DNA of 64,000 nt from Spiribacter sp. 1M189 (lineage in GTDB: Bacteria; Pseudomonadota; Gammaproteobacteria; Nitrococcales; Nitrococcaceae). Shown piece after piece: positions 49,274 to 57,469 of the stretch. The notes under the pieces are model-generated. The model saw only the letters and a list, made by a program, of their open reading frames with translations, was not told the DNA's origin and did not search any database. The DNA lies in NCBI RefSeq assembly GCF_040838345.1, contig NZ_JBAKFF010000001.1, forward strand, positions 1,426,001 through 1,490,000, in the 5' to 3' direction. The position numbers and the translations under genes are program-made. Every line of letters begins with the position of its first letter. Position 1 is the stretch's first letter.

Positions 49274-49605
49274 GACTTCACCTCCTGCAGAACGGGACCC
49301 GCCTCGGCGATGGGGTCATGGATGGTGACGAGCTTGGTGCCATCGGGGAAGGTGGCCTCCACCTGCACTTCCCGAAGTATCTCGGGAATGCCGTCCATGA
49401 CCTGAGAGCGGTTCAGAAGGCGGGTCCCCTCACTCATCAGCTCGGCGACGGTACGACCGTCACGCGCCCCTTCAACAATGGCATTAGCGATATACGCCAT
49501 GGCCTCGGGATAATTGAGCCGCACTCCGCGCTGCAGGCGTCGTTCGGCGACCATCGCAGCGGTGGCAAGCATCAGCTTGTCCTTCTCGCGTGGTGTCAGT
49601 TCCAT
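49270..49605 (-). CDS. ureA: Urease gamma subunit
   Basis: The smallest structural subunit, 111 residues, slightly longer than the common 100 because of a C-terminal extension ([16 protein letters not shown]). [39 protein letters not shown] is the canonical N-terminus. [40 protein letters not shown] is the conserved latter part. It lies 9 nt after ureD and overlaps ureB by 4 nt. Confidence 0.97.
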   Translation of the reverse strand: MELTPREKDKLMLATAAMVAERRLQRGVRLNYPEAMAYIANAIVEGARDGRTVAELMSEGTRLLNRSQVMDGIPEILREVQVEATFPDGTKLVTIHDPIAEAGPVLQEVKS

Positions 49606-49614
49606 GGGATCTCC

Positions 49615-50469
49615 TCAGGTATTCCAGATACGTGGCGGACAGGCCGGGCGATCGAGCAACCGAGGCCGCAGCAGTTCCCAGGCCCGGGCCCGGAGCTGAT
49701 AGCCCTCCAGGGCGCCCGGGCCCCGCCAGCGCAGGACCAGCAGGTCATCGAAGCCGGTGACAGCCACCTCGCCCGGTAGACCGACCAACGCCTCGCGCAG
49801 GGCCTTGATATCGTCCGCGCCGGCCGGTGACGCCACCAGTGTGGCCATTGCCTGATGCCCACCAAGCCCCCAGGGCGCCGCCATGGCCTTGCCGCCGCCA
49901 TCGAGGCGTGCATGCTCCAGGAGCACCGGCATATCGCCGCGCCAGACCTCCAGGCGTTGCCGAAAACGGCCATGATCGAATGGCCGGGTACTGGCCGGCC
50001 GGCCGAAGCAGTTCAGTTCCCAGCCGAGAAGATGGGCATCCGGCGCCAGTTCAAAACAGGTCCTTGACGAGACGATCGCGCCGGGGAAGGCAATCTGTTC
50101 CTGCGGGAGCCACTCGATCACGCCACCCGGTGCCACGCGGATCCGTTGTTCGACCCGGGCTTCACCGCCCAGACTGCGATAGAACTTGGTGGCCCCGGGA
50201 CTCGTGATCACCGTCCAGGCCTTGCGCCCGACATCGATATCCACGTCCAGCCCATCGCCGCCAACAACACCGCCGGGCGGGTGCAGCAAGTAGCTGTGAC
50301 AGGGTGCGCCTTCGGGGTGGAATGGCCGTTGAACGCGCAGTGGCCCCTCATGCCGTCGATCGCTGACCACCGTGCGATCATCATGCGCGGTGTAACCGAG
50401 CCGCAGGTGCGCCCGCCAGCCCGTCCGCTGGAGGCGGGCCGGCGCATTATTCACCGCAACGACGGCCAT
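49615..50469 (-). CDS. ureD: Urease accessory protein UreD
   Basis: A scaffold in the UreD-UreF-UreG complex with a tunnel that carries nickel to urease. The 284 residues include VQRPFHPEGAPCHSYLLHPPGGVVGGD, TSPGATKFYRSLGGEARVEQRIRVAPGGVIEWLPQEQIAFPGA and GWELNCFGRPAS, all conserved in the family. The ATG at 50469 overlaps the stop of the small membrane protein (TGATG). So the order is small membrane gene, ureD, ureA, ureB, ureC, ureE, ureF, ureG. Confidence 0.95.
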   Translation of the reverse strand: MAVVAVNNAPARLQRTGWRAHLRLGYTAHDDRTVVSDRRHEGPLRVQRPFHPEGAPCHSYLLHPPGGVVGGDGLDVDIDVGRKAWTVITSPGATKFYRSLGGEARVEQRIRVAPGGVIEWLPQEQIAFPGAIVSSRTCFELAPDAHLLGWELNCFGRPASTRPFDHGRFRQRLEVWRGDMPVLLEHARLDGGGKAMAAPWGLGGHQAMATLVASPAGADDIKALREALVGLPGEVAVTGFDDLLVLRWRGPGALEGYQLRARAWELLRPRLLDRPACPPRIWNT

Positions 50470-50777
50470 CAGACGATACCGGCGACCAGCCCGGCACCGG
50501 TCAGCGCCAGCGCTGCCGAGAGACTACCGAAGGTCAACAGCGCCGGCCGCGAGCGGCGAGCCACGAACCAAGCCACACCAGCGGCAAGTGACAGGCCCGC
50601 AAGCGCCAGCATCGCACTCCCGAGAAGAGAGGCCGGCACGCCCAGAACCAGCCCCGAGTCTGCGGCGTGCCAATGCAGTAGCATGGGACTATGGTCGCTG
50701 CCGCCCGTGGCATGGGCGACAGCCAGTCCCGGCGCTGCCAGCATGACCAGGGCCAGGAGAATGGATCGCAGCTTCAT
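50469..50777 (-). CDS. Small membrane protein at the head of the urease operon
   Basis: A 102-residue protein with no family I can name. The start ATG at 50777 gives a signal peptide MKLRSILLALVMLAAPGLAVAHA. The mature N-terminus is histidine-containing (HATGGSDHSPMLLHWH). Two membrane segments follow (ASLLGSAMLALAGLSLAAGVAWFVA and ALLTFGSLSAALALTGAGLVAGIV). UreJ/HupE nickel permeases sit in this position in other operons, but they are about 190 residues, so this is shorter. A role in nickel or urea handling is suggested by position only. A perfect sigma-54 promoter lies 33 nt upstream of the start. Confidence 0.75.
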   Translation of the reverse strand: MKLRSILLALVMLAAPGLAVAHATGGSDHSPMLLHWHAADSGLVLGVPASLLGSAMLALAGLSLAAGVAWFVARRSRPALLTFGSLSAALALTGAGLVAGIV

Positions 50778-50820
50778 CGTCGTATCCCTTTTCGTTGCCT
50801 TATAACTCCTCCATCTCTTG

Positions 50821-50836
50821 AGCAAAGCCCGTGCCA
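50821..50836 (-). promoter_or_regulatory. Sigma-54 (-24/-12) promoter of the urease operon
   Basis: The minus strand reads TGGCACG-GGCT-TTGCT, an exact match to TGGCACG-N4-TTGCW. The predicted start is near 50810, 33 nt upstream of the small membrane protein gene that precedes ureD. Confidence 0.85.
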
Positions 50837-50866
50837 TGTTGGAAAGTTGGGGACGAAACAGGCGCT

Positions 50867-50883
50867 TGCACGGTAGCGGTGCG
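50867..50883 (-). promoter_or_regulatory. NtrC-like site 1 upstream of the urease operon
   Basis: The plus strand reads TGCACGGTAGCGGTGCG, with both arms close to the NtrC consensus. The centre is at about -65 from the predicted start. Confidence 0.55.
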
Positions 50884-50910
50884 TTCCGCACCGAGAGCGG
50901 GCGAGCCTTA

Positions 50911-50927
50911 TGCACCAACCTGGGTCA
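50911..50927 (-). promoter_or_regulatory. NtrC-like site 2 upstream of the urease operon
   Basis: The plus strand reads TGCACCAACCTGGGTCA, one perfect half-site and one imperfect. The centre is at about -109, 44 bp (four turns) from site 1. It lies between the urease operon and the divergent dadA-like gene. Confidence 0.55.
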
Positions 50928-50993
50928 CGCTCAGGAGGCGCCGCCCCAAACAGGAGCAGGCGCAAATTCACCGCGACTTTTCGAGGAGTCTGC

Positions 50994-52256
50994 GTGCAGA
51001 TCACAGTGATTGGTGGCGGCCTGGTCGGTGTGACCACCGCCTGGTATCTGTTGGACGAGGGTCACTCGGTGACGCTGGTGGATCGGGCAGAGGAGCTGGC
51101 ATCGGAGGCAAGCCATGCCAACGGCGCCATGCTGCATGCCAGCCATGCCGAGCCCTGGAACACGCCCCGCGCCATCGGCCAGCTCCTGCGCTGGATCGGC
51201 CGCGAGGACTCGCCCCTGCTGCTGCGCCCCCGGGAGATCCCGCACCTGGCGGGTTGGGGTCTGGGATTTCTGCGCTACAGCCGTCCGCACCATCACGCCC
51301 GCAATACAGCGGTCAATGCGCGACTCGCGGTGTATAGCCTCGCCCTGATGCGTGAGCTGGAGCAGCAGGTGGCCATCGACTACACCCAGCGCCACGAGGG
51401 CATACTGAAGATTTTCCGCAGTTTGGAAGAACTCGAGACGGCCCGAGCCGACAGCGCTCTGATGGCGGACGCCGGCGTGCGCCATGAGGCCTTGACGCCG
51501 GAGCAGATCATAGACCGGGAGCCCGCGCTGGCGGGCATCGAAAGCAGCCTGAGCGGCGGGTTTTTCTACCCCGACGACGCCAGCGGCGATGCGCGACTGT
51601 TCTGCCAGCGGCTGGGCGAGCTCGCATCACGGCGGGGGCTGGATCTGCGGCTGGGTGAATCCGTTCACCGGTTCGAATGCCGCGATGGGCGGGTCCATGC
51701 CGTTGAAACGGACAGGGGCCGCATCGAGTCCGATGCCTTTGTCCTCGCGACTGGCGCAGAGGCGCCACGCCTCGCCCGACAGGTGGGCATTCATCTGCCA
51801 ATCCGGCCGGTAAAGGGCTACTCTGCAACGCTGTCGGTGGCCGGCCTGGAGAGCGCACCGCGCCTGCCCATCATTGACGACGGCCGCAAGGTCGTCATCA
51901 CCCGACTGGGCGACCAGCTGCGCATCGCTGGAACAGCGGAGTTTGCCGGCTACGACAAGACCGTCCGGCCGAAACGGGTCGAAACCGTGCTGCACCAGGG
52001 CCTCGCCAACTTCCCCGCGCTCGCTGCGGAAGTGGACACGACAGAAGCGGAACGCTGGGCCTGTCTTCGGCCGATGACCATGGACGGACCGCCGATACTT
52101 GGCCCGAGTGGCACCCCGGGCCTCTATCTCAACACCGGTGCGGGTCATCTGGGCTGGACCTTCGCCGCCGGAGCCGGTCGGGTGGTTGCTGATATCATCA
52201 GCGGCCGGGAGCCGGCCATTGACCTGGCAGGGCTCACACTGGATCGCTACGGCTAG
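50994..52256 (+). CDS. DadA-like D-amino-acid dehydrogenase (FAD-dependent oxidoreductase)
   Basis: It oxidatively deaminates D-amino acids to 2-oxoacids and ammonia, passing electrons to the quinone pool. The GTG at 50994 has GAGGAG 6-8 nt upstream and gives 420 residues beginning with the FAD fold ITVIGGGLVGVTTAWYLLDEGHSVTLVDR. The DadA-family ASHANGAM segment, RPVKGYSATL, and the C-terminal CLRPMTMDGPPILGP and NTGAGHLGWTFAAGAGRVVADIISG are visible. Similar sequences also act on glycine or sarcosine, so the substrate is not certain. It is divergent from the urease operon and shares its NtrC-like region. Confidence 0.8.
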   Translation: MQITVIGGGLVGVTTAWYLLDEGHSVTLVDRAEELASEASHANGAMLHASHAEPWNTPRAIGQLLRWIGREDSPLLLRPREIPHLAGWGLGFLRYSRPHHHARNTAVNARLAVYSLALMRELEQQVAIDYTQRHEGILKIFRSLEELETARADSALMADAGVRHEALTPEQIIDREPALAGIESSLSGGFFYPDDASGDARLFCQRLGELASRRGLDLRLGESVHRFECRDGRVHAVETDRGRIESDAFVLATGAEAPRLARQVGIHLPIRPVKGYSATLSVAGLESAPRLPIIDDGRKVVITRLGDQLRIAGTAEFAGYDKTVRPKRVETVLHQGLANFPALAAEVDTTEAERWACLRPMTMDGPPILGPSGTPGLYLNTGAGHLGWTFAAGAGRVVADIISGREPAIDLAGLTLDRYG

Positions 52257-52288
52257 GACCGGGACGCGGGAGGGGCGCGCCGAACGAC

Positions 52289-54292
52289 ATGCACGGATTG
52301 CACAGTATTCTCATTCTGCTGGCCGCCTCCGTGGTGATCGTGGCCCTGTTCAGGCGCCTGTCCCTGCCACCGATCATCGGCTATCTGGTGGTCGGAATGG
52401 CCATCGGCCCGTCGGCGCTGGGCCTGCTCCAGGAGACGGAAGGCACCCACCTGCTCGCAGAATTCGGGGTGGTCTTCCTGCTGTTCACCATCGGCCTGGA
52501 ATTCTCCTTCCCCCAGCTCCATGCCATGCGCTGGGCAGTGGGTGTGCTGGGCGCGAGCCAGGTGCTGGTCTGCCTGGCGCTGTTCGGTCTGGTCGCCTGG
52601 TGGCTCACTGGATCGCCGGAAATAGGCGTCGTGCTGGGTGGCGCACTGGCGCTGTCCTCCACGGCCATTGTCACCAAACAGTTGACGGAACAGCTCGAGA
52701 TTCATACCCGGCACGGTCGTCGGGCCGTCGGTGTGCTGCTCTTCCAAGACCTGGCCGTCGTCCCGCTGCTGATTGCCATTCCGATTCTGGCCGGCAACAG
52801 CGATCACTCGCTGAGCGCAGAACTGGGAATATCGCTGCTCAAGGGAATCGCCGTATTCGCCGCGATGGTCTGGATCGGCCGCAAGGCCCTGCGGCCGATC
52901 TTCCACGAGGTAGCACAGGCGCGCTCCAACGAGCTGTTCACCCTGACGGTCCTGCTCATCGCCATCGCGGCCGCCTGGGCCACTTACCTCGCCGGCCTGT
53001 CACTGGCGCTGGGCGCGTTCCTGGCCGGAATCATGCTGGGTGAGACAGAATACCGGCATCAGATCGATGCCGACATTCGACCATTCCGGGACGTCCTGCT
53101 CGGCTTTTTCTTCATTACCGTCGGCATGGTCATCGACCTGCCGGTGCTCCTCACCGGGCTGCACTGGGTGCTGCTGATCGCCGCCGGGATGATGGCGACC
53201 AAGCTCGCGCTGGTCTACGCCGTCGCCCGAAGCGTGGATGCGCCGAGAGACGCCGGACGCACGGCCATCATTCTCGCCAATGGCGGCGAGTTCGGTTTCG
53301 CGCTGATCGCGCTTGCCATCAGCGACAATCTCATGACACCTCAGAACAGCCAACTGGTGCTCGCCGCGATCGTGGTCAGCATGGTCGCCGCACCGCTGCT
53401 CATCCGTCACAACGACCGACTGGTGGAACGGGTGCTCGGATCTCCCCGCAGCGCGGTGGACCCGGCCAAGGCCGAGTCCGATGTCACCCGGGTCGCAGAC
53501 CTGCTGTCTGACCATGTCGTCCTCTGCGGGTACGGTCGGACCGGCCAGAATATCGGCCGCTTTCTGGACCAGGAGGGACTGCCCTATATCGCGCTCGATC
53601 TCGACCCGGAACGCGTTCAGGAAGCGCGCAGCGCCGGTGAACCCGTCAGCTACGGTGATTGCGAACGTCGCGAGATACTCGACGCAGCGGGTCTCGGCCG
53701 GGCGCGCATGGTGGTCCTGAGCTTCGACAGCCCCGGCACCACGCTCAAGGTGCTGGAGCGCACACGGGCCGAGCGGCCCGACATCCCGGTCCTGGTCCGA
53801 ACCCGCGATGACCGCTGGATAGAGCGTTTCGAGGAGGCGGGTGCCACCGCCGTAGTGCCGGAAGTCCTCGAAGCAAGCCTGATGCTCACATCACACGTGC
53901 TAGCCCTGCTTGGCGTCCCCATGGCGAGGGTGTTCCGAAAGGTCCGCGAGGTGCGGGGCGATCGCTATCGACTGCTCAAGGGCTACTTCCACGGTGCCGA
54001 GCGGGTGGACATGGAGAAGGCCGGCCGCTTTCGGGAGCAGTTGCATGCCGTCACGCTCAACGGCAAGGCCAGTGCCATTGGCAGTCGGCTGGCCGACGTG
54101 CGGCTGGAGGATATTGGCGTGACCGTCACCGCGGTTCGTCGCGGCGGTATCCGCGGCCCCCAGCCTGACCCGGGGACGGTTCTACGGGATGGCGATGTGC
54201 TGGTTCTCTACGGCAACCCCGAAGCGCTCGAGCATGCCGAGCACATGCTGCTTGGCGGAGAGTCCGAGGCCGCCGCGGCGGGACGGGTCTGA
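52289..54292 (+). CDS. Kef-type CPA2 cation:proton antiporter with RCK domains
   Basis: A 667-residue membrane protein. Residues about 5-385 contain about 12 membrane segments with the CPA2 motifs LSLPPIIGYLVVGMAIGPSALGLL, GVVFLLFTIGLEFSFPQLHAM and LSSTAIVTKQLTE. A TrkA-N/RCK domain follows at about 405-525 (HVVLCGYGRTGQNIGRFLDQEG, GxGxxG-like), then a TrkA-C domain to the end (TAVRRGGIRGPQPDPGTVLRDGDVLVLYG). It is probably a ligand-gated K+ or Na+ efflux system for osmotic or pH control, as in KefB/KefC, though the regulator-binding partner is not here. It ends 25 nt before the convergent cytochrome gene. Confidence 0.9.
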   Translation: MHGLHSILILLAASVVIVALFRRLSLPPIIGYLVVGMAIGPSALGLLQETEGTHLLAEFGVVFLLFTIGLEFSFPQLHAMRWAVGVLGASQVLVCLALFGLVAWWLTGSPEIGVVLGGALALSSTAIVTKQLTEQLEIHTRHGRRAVGVLLFQDLAVVPLLIAIPILAGNSDHSLSAELGISLLKGIAVFAAMVWIGRKALRPIFHEVAQARSNELFTLTVLLIAIAAAWATYLAGLSLALGAFLAGIMLGETEYRHQIDADIRPFRDVLLGFFFITVGMVIDLPVLLTGLHWVLLIAAGMMATKLALVYAVARSVDAPRDAGRTAIILANGGEFGFALIALAISDNLMTPQNSQLVLAAIVVSMVAAPLLIRHNDRLVERVLGSPRSAVDPAKAESDVTRVADLLSDHVVLCGYGRTGQNIGRFLDQEGLPYIALDLDPERVQEARSAGEPVSYGDCERREILDAAGLGRARMVVLSFDSPGTTLKVLERTRAERPDIPVLVRTRDDRWIERFEEAGATAVVPEVLEASLMLTSHVLALLGVPMARVFRKVREVRGDRYRLLKGYFHGAERVDMEKAGRFREQLHAVTLNGKASAIGSRLADVRLEDIGVTVTAVRRGGIRGPQPDPGTVLRDGDVLVLYGNPEALEHAEHMLLGGESEAAAAGRV

Positions 54293-54317
54293 CACCGACC
54301 CGCCGGCTGTCGACCGA

Positions 54318-54827
54318 TCAGGACTCGGGGATCTCCAGGCCGGTCTGATCCTCGATCATCCACTCGATGGCCGCGCGGATTTCCTCTTCGCTGGCCGCGC
54401 CGCCCTGGGCCGGCATGTTCCCGTAACCATTGACGACATTGATGGTCAGCGTTTCCCAGCCCTTGTCGATGCGCTCACCCCAGCCTCCGGTATCCCCAAT
54501 GCCCGGGGCATTCAGGAAGTTGCCCTGATGACAGGCAATGCAGACCGCCTGCGTCACCTGTTCGCCGCTGCGCACCTCGGTGACGCCGCCGGCATCGGCC
54601 GGCTCTTCTGCCGAGGCGATGGCAGGTGCAGGCTCACCGCTGAGCCGCACCGCAAACGGACGCTCCAGGTTGGCCGCGGCCCGCTCCTCGGCGAGTTCCT
54701 GACGCGCCGGATCCTCATCACCGAACAGGGAGTTCGCGATTACGATGAGCAGTACGGTGACACCGACCAGGCCGGCGATCACCAGGGCGAAGTTACGAAC
54801 GAAGACACTGTCCTGCTCAGCGCTCAC
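54318..54827 (-). CDS. Membrane-anchored cytochrome c5-like protein
   Basis: The gene encodes a c-type cytochrome of 169 residues. I chose the GTG at 54827 (GAGGATAG upstream). It gives a single membrane anchor at residues 12-33 ([22 protein letters not shown]), then an alanine- and glutamate-rich linker and a class I haem domain. The haem motif is C96-I-A-C99-H100. The distal methionine is in [21 protein letters not shown], as in cytochrome c5. It should face the periplasm and carry electrons for a terminal oxidase or other respiratory enzyme. A longer frame running upstream is an artefact across the tRNA gene. Confidence 0.9.
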   Translation of the reverse strand: MSAEQDSVFVRNFALVIAGLVGVTVLLIVIANSLFGDEDPARQELAEERAAANLERPFAVRLSGEPAPAIASAEEPADAGGVTEVRSGEQVTQAVCIACHQGNFLNAPGIGDTGGWGERIDKGWETLTINVVNGYGNMPAQGGAASEEEIRAAIEWMIEDQTGLEIPES

Positions 54828-54935
54828 TTGACTATCCTCAATTTTTCCAACTGGGGAGGAGTATAGCGGCATTGCCCGGACCGGCAAACTGGGGGTATGC
54901 CACTTCGTACGCAAGCGGTAAACTAGGATCAAGTT

Positions 54936-55012
<77 letters not shown>

Positions 55013-55099
55013 CCTTCCCATCCGAGCATATCCCGCAAGGCCACCGCGCTGGTAATCTGTCGACATCAGCAGCCAACAACCTTGCAGGAAACAGCCATC

Positions 55100-56125
55100 G
55101 TGAAAGCGTATTTCGACAGCCGTCAGGATCTCCATCACCCCCGCACCTATTTCACGCGGGGCCAGATGCGGGCGCCCCAGGAAATTCCTGAGCGCACCGG
55201 GCATATCCGTGCTGGACTGGAGCGTGCCGGCGTGCAGGTGGCGGATGTCCATGACCATGGCATCCAGCCGATCAGCCGCATCCATGACCTGGGCTACCTG
55301 CGATTCCTGGAATCCTGTCATCGCCGCTGGAAGGCCATGCCCGAGGACTGGGGCGACGAGGTGCTGTCGAATATCTTCGTGCGCTCGCCCAACGCGCTAC
55401 GCGGGATCCTGGCCGAAGCCGCCCGGTATCTGGCGGACGGCAGCTGCCCGGTCGGGGAGCATACCTGGGAAGCCGCCTACTGGTCGGCACAGGGGGCGCT
55501 ATCGGCAGCCGATGATGTCCTCGGCGGCGACAGCCTGAGTTTCGCCCTCTGCCGCCCGCCGGGCCATCACGCCCGCGTCGATGCCGCTGGTGGATTCTGC
55601 TATCTGAATAATGCGGCGATCGCTGCCGAGGCACTGCGTGAACGCTTCCCCCGGGTCGTCGTGCTGGATACCGACGTCCATCACGGACAGGGCATCCAGG
55701 AGATCTTCTACGAGCGCGATGACGTGCTCTATATCTCCATTCACGGGGACCCGACCAATTTCTACCCGGTGGTGACCGGTTTCGAGGAGGAACGTGGCGC
55801 GGGTGCCGGCTACGGCTACAACATCAATCTGCCACTGCCCCACGGCTCCGATGCCGAGGCCTTCTTCGGACGGCTTGATGAGGCCCTGGCCGCGATCCGG
55901 TTGTTCTCACCAGACGCCCTGGTCTTCTCCAACGGCTTCGATATCTACTACGAAGACCCGCAGGCCAAGATCGGTGTCCAGTCTGCGGATATCAGTACGC
56001 TGGGCTCGCGGGTCGGGGCATTAGGTCTTCCCACTGTGGTCATTCAGGAAGGCGGGTACCACTACGACAGCCTGGCGAAGAACACGGAGGCCCTGTTGGG
56101 CGGTCTATTGAAGGACGGGCGGTGA
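55100..56125 (+). CDS. Histone deacetylase superfamily protein, acetylpolyamine amidohydrolase type
   Basis: A zinc-dependent deacetylase of 341 residues from the GTG at 55100 (an upstream TTG adds six residues). Active-site motifs are [26 protein letters not shown], the zinc ligands in [17 protein letters not shown], and [15 protein letters not shown], with the catalytic tyrosine in [12 protein letters not shown]-terminal [22 protein letters not shown] is typical of acetylpolyamine amidohydrolases. It probably removes acetyl groups from acetylated polyamines rather than from proteins. It follows the tRNA gene and converges with the thiosulfate transporter unit. Confidence 0.88.
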   Translation: MKAYFDSRQDLHHPRTYFTRGQMRAPQEIPERTGHIRAGLERAGVQVADVHDHGIQPISRIHDLGYLRFLESCHRRWKAMPEDWGDEVLSNIFVRSPNALRGILAEAARYLADGSCPVGEHTWEAAYWSAQGALSAADDVLGGDSLSFALCRPPGHHARVDAAGGFCYLNNAAIAAEALRERFPRVVVLDTDVHHGQGIQEIFYERDDVLYISIHGDPTNFYPVVTGFEEERGAGAGYGYNINLPLPHGSDAEAFFGRLDEALAAIRLFSPDALVFSNGFDIYYEDPQAKIGVQSADISTLGSRVGALGLPTVVIQEGGYHYDSLAKNTEALLGGLLKDGR

Positions 56126-56138
56126 AAGCCGGCTTCGT

Positions 56139-56243
56139 TCAGGTGGTGGCGCTGACCAGGTAATCCAGCGTCACCAGCACCACAATGGCCGCCACCGTCG
56201 TGAGCAACGCCAGACGACTGTAGGGCGGGCGTTGACGGGCCAT
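56139..56243 (-). CDS. Predicted 34-residue single-span membrane protein
   Basis: A short frame beginning 1 nt after the stop of the YeeE-type transporter, reading MARQRPPYSRLALLTTVA then AIVVLVTLDYLVSATT. A basic N-terminal part (R3, R5, R10) precedes one hydrophobic segment of about 20 residues, which fits an inside-positive membrane protein. It fills the gap between two convergent genes, with a stop 13 bp from the histone-deacetylase-like gene. It has no close Shine-Dalgarno sequence and probably relies on coupling. No family is recognised. Confidence 0.5.
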   Translation of the reverse strand: MARQRPPYSRLALLTTVAAIVVLVTLDYLVSATT

Positions 56244-56244
56244 G

Positions 56245-57456
56245 TCAGTTGCTCATCCCGAACCGTGGGCGCAGTGCCACCCCCACGATGGAGCCGAGGA
56301 AACCGAAAGCGAACCAGATCCAGCCATGCAGGCTGCCCGAGGCGATGCCACTGAAGAAGGCGCCGATATTGCAGCCAAAGGCAAGGCGGGCGCCATAGCC
56401 CATGCACAGCCCGCCAATGACCGCTGCCGAGACATTGCGCGGCCCGAGCCGATTCTGGCTGCCGGCGTTGAAGCGTCCAGCAAGCCCCGCCGCGATCATG
56501 GCGCCAAACAGCAGACCCAGGGCCATGACCGACGTCACGTTGAGCAGGATGCTCTGCTCCAGTGCCTGCGCCGGATAAGGCCAGTTCCAGTAGGTGAACT
56601 GCGACATGTCGATTCCCGCGGCAGCCAATGCCTTGGCGCCCCAGATGGCGAAGGCGAAGGTGATGCCCCAGGGCGTGCCGGAGACCAGCAGCGTGAGCAA
56701 CCCAAGCCCCGCCAGCGCGATCACGCCCCAGAGCAGTGGCCATCCGCCGGTGATCAGCGTCTGTAGCCAGCTTCTTTCGGGGCGAAGGGATAGGCTTTCG
56801 ACGCTGCCATGACGGTCACGCTCCACCGCCGAGAGAACCCAGGCAAGCGCAAGGAGTACGCTCACCTGAAGCAGCACCCCGCCCAGCGGGTCCAGTGACG
56901 CCACCAGATCCACCGGGCCCAACCCAGGGCTGTCGAGCCACCAGGGCAGATGCAGGGTTCCCAGCACCGAGCCGCCAATGAACGCGATTAACGTGATCAG
57001 CATGCGCCGGTTGCCGGCACCCACGGTGAACAGCGTACCCGAACCGCAGCCGCCACCCAGTTGCATCCCGAGACCAAACAGAAAGCTGCCCAGCACGATG
57101 TAGCCGCCCACTGGCGCAATCGCACCGTTGGCATGACCACTCGCGATAACAGGGATGAATAACACCGACGCAGCGGACAGCAGAAGCAGCTGCGCCCGCA
57201 GGCCCCGGCTGCGCCTGCGGACGATAAAGTTGCGCCAGCCTGCGGTAAAGCCGAACGCCGCGTGATAGAGCGCCACGCCCAGCCCGGCGCCGATAACATA
57301 CAGCCAGACGAGGCGCGGCGTGCCGACTTGCCAGATCAGGCCACCGAGTATAAGTGCCCCGACACCGGCCACGCTGATCACGTATCGGTCAACGCGGGGA
57401 CGGCGCGGGTTATCGCCTACAGTCTCCCCGTTAATGGCCTCGGCGAGGGTACTCAT
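56245..57456 (-). CDS. YeeE/YedE (TsuA)-family thiosulfate or sulfur-compound transporter
   Basis: A 403-residue inner-membrane protein with about 9-10 hydrophobic segments. It has the two pore motifs of the thiosulfate-uptake family, GMQLGGGCGSGTLFTVGAGNRRM and GARLAFGCNIGAFFSGIASGSLHGW, each with the key cysteine. TsuA of this family imports thiosulfate in E. coli. It lies 13 nt after a periplasmic rhodanese-type gene, supporting a sulfur role. The N-terminus (about 25 residues) is cytoplasmic and proline-rich. Confidence 0.85.
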   Translation of the reverse strand: MSTLAEAINGETVGDNPRRPRVDRYVISVAGVGALILGGLIWQVGTPRLVWLYVIGAGLGVALYHAAFGFTAGWRNFIVRRRSRGLRAQLLLLSAASVLFIPVIASGHANGAIAPVGGYIVLGSFLFGLGMQLGGGCGSGTLFTVGAGNRRMLITLIAFIGGSVLGTLHLPWWLDSPGLGPVDLVASLDPLGGVLLQVSVLLALAWVLSAVERDRHGSVESLSLRPERSWLQTLITGGWPLLWGVIALAGLGLLTLLVSGTPWGITFAFAIWGAKALAAAGIDMSQFTYWNWPYPAQALEQSILLNVTSVMALGLLFGAMIAAGLAGRFNAGSQNRLGPRNVSAAVIGGLCMGYGARLAFGCNIGAFFSGIASGSLHGWIWFAFGFLGSIVGVALRPRFGMSN

Positions 57457-57469
57457 CGACGGTCAGGCC

